A stretch of 64,000 bases of DNA. Source: JANQIO01 sp043585095. Its GTDB lineage: Bacteria > Pseudomonadota > Gammaproteobacteria > Pseudomonadales > Halieaceae. The notes below the pieces were generated by a model. That model was not told where the DNA came from. It did no database searches and saw only the letters and a program-made list of their open reading frames with translations. Positions 16,452 to 22,595 of this stretch are shown here, piece after piece; position 1 is the first letter of the stretch; every line of letters begins with the position of its first letter. Both the position numbers and the translations under genes were made by a program. The stretch spans positions 682,001-746,000 of the forward strand of contig CP121321.1 of NCBI GenBank assembly GCA_043585095.1, given 5' to 3'.

Positions 16452-16919
16452 ATGCTGGGCCATCGGTTTGCGGATCTTCTTTGCGGTTTAGCCATAGCCC
16501 TTTGTCTTATCACACTGCCCGCTGCAGCCGACCAGGGGTATTACAAGTGGACGGATGCCAGAGGCAATCCACACGCCAGTGACCGCCCGCCGCCCGCCGG
16601 CGTCGAGTATGAGTTTGTCGTTACCAGTAGTGGCCTTAAACGTAGGGCGCCGGCCGAGAAGTCCAGCGGCGAGGACTACGCGCCAGATGCCCCCGCTGTG
16701 CCACAACCGTTGGAGAAGCAGCCCGCTGTCGCAGACACAAGTGCAGCGATAGAAAAGGACCCGGCCCTGTGCCAGCAGGCCAAGAGCAATCTGCAAAGCC
16801 TCGAGGGGTTCATCAGGGTGCGCATCCGCGATGAGAACGGCGTTCGCTGGCTGACGGAAGAGGATAAAGCGGCGCAACGGAAACGGGCAGAAGATTTAAT
16901 CGCCGTTCATTGTGAGTAG
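16452..16919 (+). CDS. DUF4124 domain secreted protein
   Basis: The product has a signal peptide (cleavage likely near LPAAADQ) followed by a DUF4124 motif, GYYKWTDARGNPHASDRPP, and a charged, helix-rich tail containing CQQAKSNLQSL. DUF4124 proteins are common periplasmic proteins in gammaproteobacteria and have no known function. The start is uncertain: an in-frame TTG at 16404 would lengthen the leader by 16 residues, and I prefer the ATG at 16452 because it gives a normal signal peptide. Confidence 0.78.
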   Translation: MLGHRFADLLCGLAIALCLITLPAAADQGYYKWTDARGNPHASDRPPPAGVEYEFVVTSSGLKRRAPAEKSSGEDYAPDAPAVPQPLEKQPAVADTSAAIEKDPALCQQAKSNLQSLEGFIRVRIRDENGVRWLTEEDKAAQRKRAEDLIAVHCE

Positions 16920-17065
16920 CCGCCGTTAAAATGCGGTGGCGGCTCGGAAAAATGGCGTCAACTGGATTTGATCAGCTCCGCGATAATTGAGCGAACTGGG
17001 GCGACAGGCCAGGTCCTGATCTCACCCGGTTTTGGCCTGTATCTATCACCTTGAGGAAGCTTTCC

Positions 17066-17974
17066 ATGTCCCGCCCGCACCAGATCATCAACGCTACCCC
17101 GATGGGTGACCACGCTCTGCGTTTGATCGGCACAACCGATATCGACGGCAATGGCACAGAACATGAAGTGGCTGACATTGACCCAATCTTGCTGTTCGAT
17201 TTCGTCAATATTGACACCAGTGCCGATTCGCCGTTTCGCCCGCATCCTCATGCCGGGCTCACTGCGATGAGCTTTCTTCCCAAAGGCGGCACGTGGATGG
17301 CGTGGGACAGCCTTGAGGGAGACAGCAACGAACACCTTCAAACCGGCGGCCTGTATTACGTGCACGCTGGTACACCTGCTTTCCATCATGAGTTTGCCTC
17401 TCCGGACACCGTTGCAGCAGGAATAGAAGTAGAGTTTGTGCAGTTAGTCTGGAACGCCACGGATGAAGAGGAGGTGAAGACCGTGGTCTTACAGCCTGAG
17501 GATCTTCCGGTGGTCAGCTCCAAGCAAGGCAGCGTGCGCGTGCTGGCGGGCGATTTCTGCGGCGTCAGCGCGGGCCAACCCTTTACCCATCGAAAAATCA
17601 TCTATGCCTACGTGCAACTTGATAAGGGCGAAAGCATGACCTTCCCCATACCCTCCGCCATGCGCGGCATGCTTTTTTTGATTGAAGGGGACCTGAGCGT
17701 CAACGACGCAAGCGTTGCTGCACAACAGATGATGATTCTGGGCGAAGACGATACGACGCTGAACGTCGCTAATTCCAATGATGACAGTGGAGCCCGATTT
17801 ATCATTGCAGCCGGCGAACCGGTGAATAAACTCTTCCACAAGCTACTGGGACTAGGCGGCTTTATCATCGGTGACACCGAGGCAGAAGTCAGGGATACGA
17901 TGGCGGAGCTTGCTAAAACGGCAGAGGACATAAAAAAAGAAGTGCCGCAGTATTTTCCAGAGCAGTATCGGTAG
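17066..17974 (+). CDS. Pirin-like cupin protein
   Basis: The 302-residue protein has two cupin halves. The N-terminal half contains RPHPHAGLTAMSFLPKGG, equivalent to the metal-binding motif of pirins (His residues near 60-62 and a later His/Glu set around YYVHAGTPAFHHE). Pirins bind iron; some bacterial members are quercetinase-like or regulatory. AGGAAG lies 6 bases before the ATG at 17066, so I reject the TTG at 17051. It is monocistronic, followed by a REP-rich interval. Confidence 0.78.
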   Translation: MSRPHQIINATPMGDHALRLIGTTDIDGNGTEHEVADIDPILLFDFVNIDTSADSPFRPHPHAGLTAMSFLPKGGTWMAWDSLEGDSNEHLQTGGLYYVHAGTPAFHHEFASPDTVAAGIEVEFVQLVWNATDEEEVKTVVLQPEDLPVVSSKQGSVRVLAGDFCGVSAGQPFTHRKIIYAYVQLDKGESMTFPIPSAMRGMLFLIEGDLSVNDASVAAQQMMILGEDDTTLNVANSNDDSGARFIIAAGEPVNKLFHKLLGLGGFIIGDTEAEVRDTMAELAKTAEDIKKEVPQYFPEQYR

Positions 17975-18131
17975 GGGTTTCCAATTGAAGTATTTAAGGG
18001 GGCACGAGTTTCCAGCAGTTCCCAAGACAGCTTGGGCTAACCCGGGTGTTACGGAGTGACAAGGACGATTTGAACCTGCTCGGATCTCCCTCTTAGGAGA
18101 GTTCAGCCCAACTTAAGTGTTCGAACTTATA

Positions 18132-18152
18132 GGGGAAGTTCAAACTTTCCCC
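18132..18152. repeat. REP-like imperfect palindrome
   Basis: GGGGAAGTTCAAACTTTCC plus CC forms an imperfect hairpin (GGGGAA against TTCCCC). It shares the GGGGAAGTTCAAACT core with the copies at 18187-18220 and, inverted, 19486-19519. It lies downstream of the pirin gene and may also end its transcript. Confidence 0.65.
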
Positions 18153-18186
18153 AGAACTCGAATGCTGCTTAATAACCGTGTCCGAT

Positions 18187-18220
18187 CTAACTGGGGAAGT
18201 TCAAACTGTCCCCGGAACTC
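18187..18220. repeat. Left arm of a 34-bp inverted repeat, REP-like
   Basis: This 34-base copy (from CTAACTGGGG to CGGAACTC) matches the reverse complement of 19486-19519 at 33 of 34 positions. Similarity continues weakly for another 9 bases outside. It also has an internal palindrome, GGGGAAGTT against AACTGTCCCC. It stands just before the HTH-like gene. Confidence 0.75.
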
Positions 18221-18255
18221 CTTAACTTTTCGTATATGTCCATAGTTCAAATATT

Positions 18256-18663
18256 ATGTTTGAAAAAATCGCAACTGTCAGACATTACGTCACTGAAAAT
18301 GAGTCGAGGGAAAAGAGGGTGTATTATTTGCCGATGGATGAACGTATCAGCGGCTTACTGGCGTACCAGAAACGCCACGGCCTAACTAACAAAGAGATGT
18401 CGGAGCTATTGGGCGCTCCACTGCCTCAGTACTATGCAAATTGGGTGCGCCGCAACAGCTTGCCCAAGCGGTATTTCGAAAAGGCTGACACGTTGACAGG
18501 TGGCGCGAGCGAAGCGCGAGAGGCGGTAGAAAGTTATTCTGTAGATGACTTGTTAGCCAGGGCCACAGAAGATCAGATTATTGAGGCGCTAAAGACGGCG
18601 AAGCTTAGCCGGGACGGTGCCGCAAAGGTCGCTCATCTCCTCGTTGATTATCTCGCCCAATAA
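18256..18663 (+). CDS. Small HTH-like protein of unknown function
   Basis: I do not recognise the family. The 135-residue protein has a helix-turn-helix-like stretch, LLAYQKRHGLTNKEMSELLG (about 35-54), as in small repressors, followed by an acidic linker and a helix pair near the C-terminus (EDQIIEALKTAKLSRDGAAK). No strong ribosome site precedes the ATG at 18256; a start at 18334 (MDERISG) is possible. The gene lies inside a pair of 34-bp inverted repeats with the YbjQ-like gene. Confidence 0.55.
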   Translation: MFEKIATVRHYVTENESREKRVYYLPMDERISGLLAYQKRHGLTNKEMSELLGAPLPQYYANWVRRNSLPKRYFEKADTLTGGASEAREAVESYSVDDLLARATEDQIIEALKTAKLSRDGAAKVAHLLVDYLAQ

Positions 18664-18962
18664 TCTCTCTTCGCTTTTCCTGACCGGGTACCTTGGACTA
18701 TCGTTGATCGCCTGCAAAACGGGTGATGGGGGAGTTTGGGCTATGCATTCCTGGTGCGCGGATATGATTTCGTGCGAGCATGGATTTCGGAGGTCTCTTG
18801 CCGACCACCGCCACCTGCGCATGGCCCACCAGGATATCAACTAACGCGATGGCCGCCGCCATATCACTGACATGTGCTTTATTTGTCTTATACTCAACCA
18901 TGCATTTCTTGTTGAGGTCTCGTCTACCCAATCACCTACTAAAAGTAATCATTCGCCTACCA

Positions 18963-19451
18963 CTACTTCAAAGTTACTGCCGTGCCGGAAGCAACCAAGA
19001 ACAGCATTGATTTTCCGCCACCTGAAAATTCTTGATAATCGAGATCGACGCCGATTACGGCATCCGCCCCGGCTTCGATCGCTTCTTTTTTTAGTTCTGT
19101 AAGGCAGTTCTCCCGTGCATCTCGTAGAACATTTTGCATGGAGTTGCTTCTGCCACCGACTACGTCCGTAATACTAGTGAAGAAGTCTCGAAAAATGTTG
19201 ATTCCGAAAGCACACTCGGCAGTGAGTATTTTCAATTCGCGGTCGATGGTTTGATTAGCTACGGTAGGGGCCGTGGTCAAGACAAAGTTCTTAATCTTGC
19301 TCTCTAAAGCCCTGCGCTCTTCTGATGTTTTACCACCCGCAGGTATATACAACTCAGCACATACGTTATGTAATTTCACACCGTCTACCGGGTGGACATA
19401 TTGCTCTTTCTCTTTAAGAATTTCCTTGCCGCAATACTGACAATTTTCCAT
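18963..19451 (-). CDS. YbjQ-like (heavy-metal-binding domain) protein with zinc-ribbon N-terminus
   Basis: The 162-residue protein joins an N-terminal CxxC segment (MENCQYCGKEI, with a later HNVC that may complete a zinc site) to a C-terminal YbjQ/UPF0145 domain. The latter is recognisable from RDARENCLTELKKEAIEAGA followed by DAVIGVDLDY. YbjQ domains form pentamers and were named heavy-metal-binding from structural genomics; the role is unknown. It is convergent with the HTH-like gene and bounded by the inverted repeats. Confidence 0.78.
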   Translation of the reverse strand: MENCQYCGKEILKEKEQYVHPVDGVKLHNVCAELYIPAGGKTSEERRALESKIKNFVLTTAPTVANQTIDRELKILTAECAFGINIFRDFFTSITDVVGGRSNSMQNVLRDARENCLTELKKEAIEAGADAVIGVDLDYQEFSGGGKSMLFLVASGTAVTLK

Positions 19452-19485
19452 ACCTGTACCTCAAATATTTTCTGTTATCGAATGT

Positions 19486-19519
19486 AAGTTCCGGGGACAG
19501 TTTGAACTTCCCCAGTTAG
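19486..19519. repeat. Right arm of a 34-bp inverted repeat, REP-like
   Basis: Inverted copy of 18187-18220 (33 of 34 bases). The two arms enclose 1265 bases containing the HTH-like and YbjQ-like genes. A further REP-like half-site with AGTTTACTTAATT follows at 19545-19559. Confidence 0.75.
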
Positions 19520-19610
19520 ACCGGTCACGTTGGGAATTCCAGGGATAGTTTACTTAATTCAGGATCATGCCTAGGCTGAAAGGGTCACGGAAGACGTTGA
19601 GGATGCAATC

Positions 19611-19724
19611 ATGGCACGGATGGCTAGATTGGTGGTTCCTGGATACCCCCACCACGTAACGCAGCACGGCAATCGCCGCATGAAAACATTTTTCTGCAGC
19701 GATGATTATCGCGCCTACCTCCAG
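19611..19724 (+). pseudogene. REP-associated tyrosine transposase (RAYT) N-terminal fragment
   Basis: The first 38 residues, MARMARLVVPGYPHHVTQHG then NRRMKTFF ... DDYRAYL, are the well-known start of RAYT/IS200-like TnpA_REP transposases. The frame then runs straight into a REPIN palindrome (19731-19809) and ends there, so the catalytic HUH/Tyr part is lost. The fragment shows that a RAYT was once present and supports the REP reading of the neighbouring palindromes. Confidence 0.82.
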
Positions 19725-19730
19725 ATAAAG

Positions 19731-19809
19731 GTGACAGTTTACCTTTCTCAATGCCTTGCCAACGGGATAGCGGTAAGAAAGGGCCCGCATGAGTTAAGTA
19801 AACTGTCAC
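19731..19809. repeat. REPIN-like palindrome, copy 1
   Basis: A 12-base arm GTGACAGTTTAC (19731-19742) is repeated inverted as GTAAACTGTCAC (19798-19809), with an inner stretch containing CTCAATGCCTTGCCA. Two REP arms facing each other fit a REPIN. The element cuts off the RAYT fragment and supplies the stop codon of the XRE gene on the other strand. Confidence 0.75.
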
Positions 19810-20147
19810 CATAATACGTTCTTGGTGTTCGGGGCCTGTGCTAGAAACGCTAGCCTGTTTGTAGCTAACGCTATAAGTTCTTGGAGCTCATTTGCGTTCA
19901 TAGAGCCTACAGCAGCCTCTATGCTTGGAGAGAGGCCTTCGCAGGTTTTCGTCCGGCCTGTAGCCAACCAAAGTGCATCGACACCGAGCAGGTCTGCTAT
20001 CTGTGGCAGATATGATGTGGAGATTTGTTTGCCTGTTTCCAAATCTGAGTAGGTGGGCTGCGTAATCCCTACTCGTTTGCATAACTCGCCTTGCGTGAGC
20101 CCGGCTTGTTTACGAGTCTGTCGCAGTCGTTCTGCCAGTGTGTTCAT
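19806..20147 (-). CDS. XRE-family transcriptional regulator
   Basis: The 113-residue protein has a clear N-terminal HTH_3: LAERLRQTRKQAGLTQGELC and then ITQPTYSDLETGKQ (about residues 4-45), followed by LPQIADLLGVDALWLATG, typical of phage/Xre repressors. The C-terminal tail is short and ends exactly in the REPIN palindrome, whose TGA serves as stop, so the original C-terminus may be altered. AGGAGG lies 11 bases before the ATG at 20147 (a GTG at 20156 is too close). Targets are unknown. Confidence 0.82.
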   Translation of the reverse strand: MNTLAERLRQTRKQAGLTQGELCKRVGITQPTYSDLETGKQISTSYLPQIADLLGVDALWLATGRTKTCEGLSPSIEAAVGSMNANELQELIALATNRLAFLAQAPNTKNVLW

Positions 20148-20242
20148 GAATAGCACCGCCTCCTGCAGCTACGGGCATGCACCCACTATTGCTGTTGCAC
20201 AGCTGCTAGATTACAGGAAAGCTGATGCCCTATGGAATTAGG

Positions 20243-20313
20243 GTGGCACTTTACTTATCTCAATGCCTTGCCAGTGGGAAGAGAAGGCCCGTGTTAATTA
20301 AGTAAACTGTCTC
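20243..20313. repeat. REPIN-like palindrome, copy 2
   Basis: A second copy of the palindrome at 19731-19809, with the same CTCAATGCCTTGCCA inner sequence and an end reading GTAAACTGTCTCC, but a decayed left arm (GTGGCACTTTAC). The XRE gene lies between the two copies. This copy also forms the 3' end of the small gene split by the IS element. Confidence 0.7.
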
Positions 20314-20416
20314 CGGAATTCCGAGACACAATTTTTCCTGCACTACCGTAAGCTTCCCCAAATCGGAGACAGGTAATTAGTAGAGCTTTCTGGCATTTTA
20401 TAGTCAGGAGGTTCAC

Positions 20417-20683
20417 ATGAAAAAGTCGAAGTTCACCGAGAGTCAGATCGTGGCGATTCTCAAGGAAGCGGATGCCGGAATGATGGTGAAGGACATCTGC
20501 CGTAAACACGGTATTTCCTCGCCGACCTACTACACGTGGAAGTCCAAGTACGGCGGTATGGAAGCTTCAGAGCTCAAGCGCGTGAAGGAGGTTGAGACAG
20601 AGAACGCCAAGCTCAAGAAGATGTACGCCGAGCTGGCACTTGAGAATGCCGCGATGAAGGAGCTGATCTCAAAAAAGCTGTAA
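20417..20683 (+). CDS. IS3-family transposase OrfA
   Basis: The 88-residue protein is the DNA-binding subunit. It has a helix-turn-helix (FTESQIVAILKEADAG then VKDICRKHGISSPTYYTWKS) and a leucine-zipper-like coiled coil ending in ISKKL. AGGAGG precedes the ATG. The slippery heptamer A-AAA-AAG at 20671-20677, just before its stop, is a standard -1 frameshift signal that would give the OrfAB fusion transposase. Confidence 0.93.
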   Translation: MKKSKFTESQIVAILKEADAGMMVKDICRKHGISSPTYYTWKSKYGGMEASELKRVKEVETENAKLKKMYAELALENAAMKELISKKL

Positions 20684-21531
20684 CACCGGCAGAGAAGAGA
20701 GAGGCTGCGGACTTCCTGGTCGACGACCAGAAGCTGTCGATAGCCCGATCCTGCCGGTGTGTGGGTCTGTCCAGATCGGCGTACTACAAGGTACCTGAGC
20801 ACTGGACCGTACGTGACGCTGAGATCATCGCTGCGCTCGCCGGACTGGTGGAAGGTCGGTCCAGTCGAGGCTTCTGGAAGTGCCGCAAGATGCTGCGGAG
20901 GCAAGGCCACCCCTGGAACCACAAACGCATCTATCGCGTGTACAAGCTGATGGAACTGCATCTGAAGCGTCGCGCCAAGAAACGGCTACCGAAGCGACAC
21001 CGGGTTGAACTCTACGTGCCCGCGCTGCCGGATACCGTTTGGTCGGCCGATTTTATGTCCGACGCACTCAATTCCGGAAAACGGTTCCGCACCTTCAACG
21101 TGACGGACGACTTCAATCGGGAGGCACTGCATATCGAGATCGACACGTCCATCACCTCGGCTCGCTTGGTGCGGATTTTTGAGCAGCTGCGCCAGGAACA
21201 CGGTTTACCCCGGGTCCTGAGGACCGACAACGGCCCGGAGTTCCTGGGCGAGACATTTACGGCCTGGGCCAAAGAGGTCGGCACGGCGATCCAGTACATC
21301 CAGCCCGGCAAGCCGAACCAGAATGCCTACATCGAACGCTTCAACCGGACCTACCGCGAGGAACTACTAGATCAATACCTGTTCACATCGCTCGACCATG
21401 TCCGGGAAGCCACCTGGTGGTGGATGATCGAGTACAACGAAGAGCGACCACATGACTCCCTGGGCGACCTGACACCTCAGGAAGCCAGGGAACAATCCGC
21501 CAGAAACTCTACTTTTGAACTGTCCACTTGA
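20677..21531 (+). CDS. IS3-family transposase OrfB (by -1 frameshift from OrfA)
   Basis: After the A-AAA-AAG slip the frame continues AVTPAEKREAADFLVDDQKL and then SARS-type HTH_21 sequence (RCVGLSRSAYYKV), followed by the DDE integrase core: Asp in WSADFMSD, Asp in LRTDNGPEF, Glu in YIERFNRTYREE. These are the catalytic residues for strand transfer. A GTG at 20761 could start OrfB alone. The frame is open to the end with no damage, so the element is probably functional. Confidence 0.92.
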   Translation, partial: AVTPAEKREAADFLVDDQKLSIARSCRCVGLSRSAYYKVPEHWTVRDAEIIAALAGLVEGRSSRGFWKCRKMLRRQGHPWNHKRIYRVYKLMELHLKRRAKKRLPKRHRVELYVPALPDTVWSADFMSDALNSGKRFRTFNVTDDFNREALHIEIDTSITSARLVRIFEQLRQEHGLPRVLRTDNGPEFLGETFTAWAKEVGTAIQYIQPGKPNQNAYIERFNRTYREELLDQYLFTSLDHVREATWWWMIEYNEERPHDSLGDLTPQEAREQSARNSTFELST

Positions 21532-21662
21532 CGGGGAAGCTTACGCTACGATCTATTTTCACGTATTGTCCCGTTTTCGGGTTTTTTACCTGCACCACAT
21601 CTCGCTTACTTGAGCCAGATGACTTCTTTGTGGCCATAGATTTACCTCGATTTATTTCTGCC

Positions 21663-21741
21663 TTCTAACGCTCCGCATCAGCGACATATTTGCACGCGCA
21701 GCGCAGCAAATTTGTCCGAGTGCATGCGTTTGTTATGTGCC
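21663..21741 (-). other. Integron attC-like recombination site
   Basis: Read on the minus strand, the site begins at the stop codon of the secreted-protein gene with GGCACATAAC, continues AAACGC, and ends GCGTTAGAAGG. Between them lie two long, imperfect complementary arms (GACAAATTTGC against GCAAATATGTC) that fold into one hairpin. This order (R'', L'', loop, L', R') with AAC and GTT ends is the attC layout. The next frame (split by the IS) starts about 26 bases beyond, as in gene cassettes. No integrase gene is in the window. Confidence 0.6.
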
Positions 21742-22154
21742 TAAGGTGTTTTAGCTTTAATATAGGCATAGTCAGAGTTAGAGGCGCCTTTGAATATTGA
21801 TACGCTTCTTAGGCTTTGATAAGGCTCCCATCTTAAAGTGAAATTATTTTTGAAAGTGGGTTTCACTTGGGGTAGACCAATTGAAGTTAATGCAGAGTTG
21901 TCGAACGGAACCTGGTCTATCCCTTCAATGGTAATCCAATCTGCCTTACCGCCTATAAAAACTATTTCAGTTTCCCCTCTCGAGTATTGGCACTTTATTC
22001 CGTATTTGCTTTTACTACATGAAGTCTCTTGACCTAGGTGCTTTATGACATCGGTACGCGATTTTCCGGCAATTTTCTTAATATCTACTATCGCCTCAGC
22101 AGAAGCTAAGCCGGCGCAAGCAATTAAAATTACACCAAGTGCTATTGATTTCAT
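21741..22154 (-). CDS. Secreted protein of unknown function, cassette-like
   Basis: The 137-residue protein has a signal peptide (MKSIALGVILIACAGLASA) and a mature part with two cysteines (SCSKSKYGIKCQY) that may pair. I do not recognise the family; the DVIKHLGQE segment resembles small outer-membrane-assembly-like lipoprotein domains, but weakly. AGGAG lies 8 bases before the ATG at 22154; the longer frame from 22268 is rejected. An attC-like site touches its stop and a second hairpin stands just upstream of its start, so it may be a gene cassette. Confidence 0.7.
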   Translation of the reverse strand: MKSIALGVILIACAGLASAEAIVDIKKIAGKSRTDVIKHLGQETSCSKSKYGIKCQYSRGETEIVFIGGKADWITIEGIDQVPFDNSALTSIGLPQVKPTFKNNFTLRWEPYQSLRSVSIFKGASNSDYAYIKAKTP

Positions 22155-22167
22155 GACAAATTCTCCT

Positions 22168-22213
22168 GGCACATAACAGCTAAGTATACGGACCCAGCCG
22201 TATAAGCCCGTTT
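22168..22213 (-). other. Possible second attC-like hairpin
   Basis: On the minus strand, AACGGGC, a 7-base stem TATACGG/CCGTATA with a 6-base loop, then AGCTGTTATG form a short hairpin ending right before the next gene's ribosome site. The GTTATGTGCC end mirrors the GGCACATAAC start of the site at 21663-21741. It could be the attC of a preceding cassette. The left box is poor, so confidence is low. Confidence 0.4.
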
Positions 22214-22595
22214 CTCTATATGTTGATTCCACGAAATACCCAACCTCTGAAAAATACAAACATAACAAACAGCCTAGACCAGTTTTCGCAGAATGTGGAA
22301 TTCACAACACACGCCATCGGCAGAAGTTGTCTACATAAGTGTGTGGGCTCTACCTATGTGCTGCGTACGAAAAGAGAATTTAAATCAGTGCGGTACGCAG
22401 GTCGCTTCCGCGTAGCGGGGTAGGGGTCCTTTGATCCCGCTGCGCAGGACAGCCCCAGCGGTAAACTCGAAGGCGTCTTGAGTGCTGGGTGTTTCTGAGC
22501 AGCAAAGCGAACACCTGCGAGCTGGCGATAACGCTACGGTGTGAAAGTGTGAAGGTCTGCCGCTTGCCGCTTAACAAAACCGCAGCACGCCTTAC
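22214..22595. other. Non-coding interval next to the RND genes
   Basis: About 380 bases with no credible frame. A hairpin with AGCGGG/CCCGCT arms lies near 22416-22443 and might end the RND transcript, although it lacks a T tract. Base composition is less G+C rich than in the RND genes. I see no integrase fragment or RNA gene. Confidence 0.35.

Larger units (their letters stand above)
20347..21545 (+). mobile_element. IS3-family insertion sequence (1199 bp) with 13-bp terminal repeats
   Basis: The element is bounded by perfect inverted repeats CGTAAGCTTCCCC (20347-20359) and GGGGAAGCTTACG (21533-21545), flanked by a 4-bp direct repeat CTAC (20343-20346 and 21546-21549). It encodes orfA and orfB in the -1 relation usual for IS3. 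A 4-bp duplication and the orfA type suggest the IS407 group. Similarity of the ends continues inward (GGACAG against GAGACAG). It looks intact and possibly recent, because the target frame is restored cleanly on excision in silico. Confidence 0.9.
20294..21637 (-). pseudogene. Small conserved lysine-rich gene split by the IS element
   Basis: The 5' part (21637 down to 21546) reads MATKKSSGSSKRDVVQVKNP and then KTGQYVKIDR, a start seen in a widespread family of short proteins of unknown function. The frame then enters the IS. On the far side of the IS, the sequence from 20346 down to the stop at 20294 continues SAGKIVSRNSGDSLLN. Joining both sides with one copy of the CTAC duplication restores one 46-codon frame. 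Its last residues come from the REPIN, so the gene had already lost its native end. GAGG precedes the ATG. Confidence 0.75.

Noticed and set aside
18698..18931. Minus-strand frame of 77 codons between the HTH-like and YbjQ-like genes
   Set aside because: No family resemblance, no ribosome site and a composition like random translation; I left it out.
22214..22595. Possible integrase remnant next to the attC-like sites
   Set aside because: No frame on either strand resembles a tyrosine recombinase.
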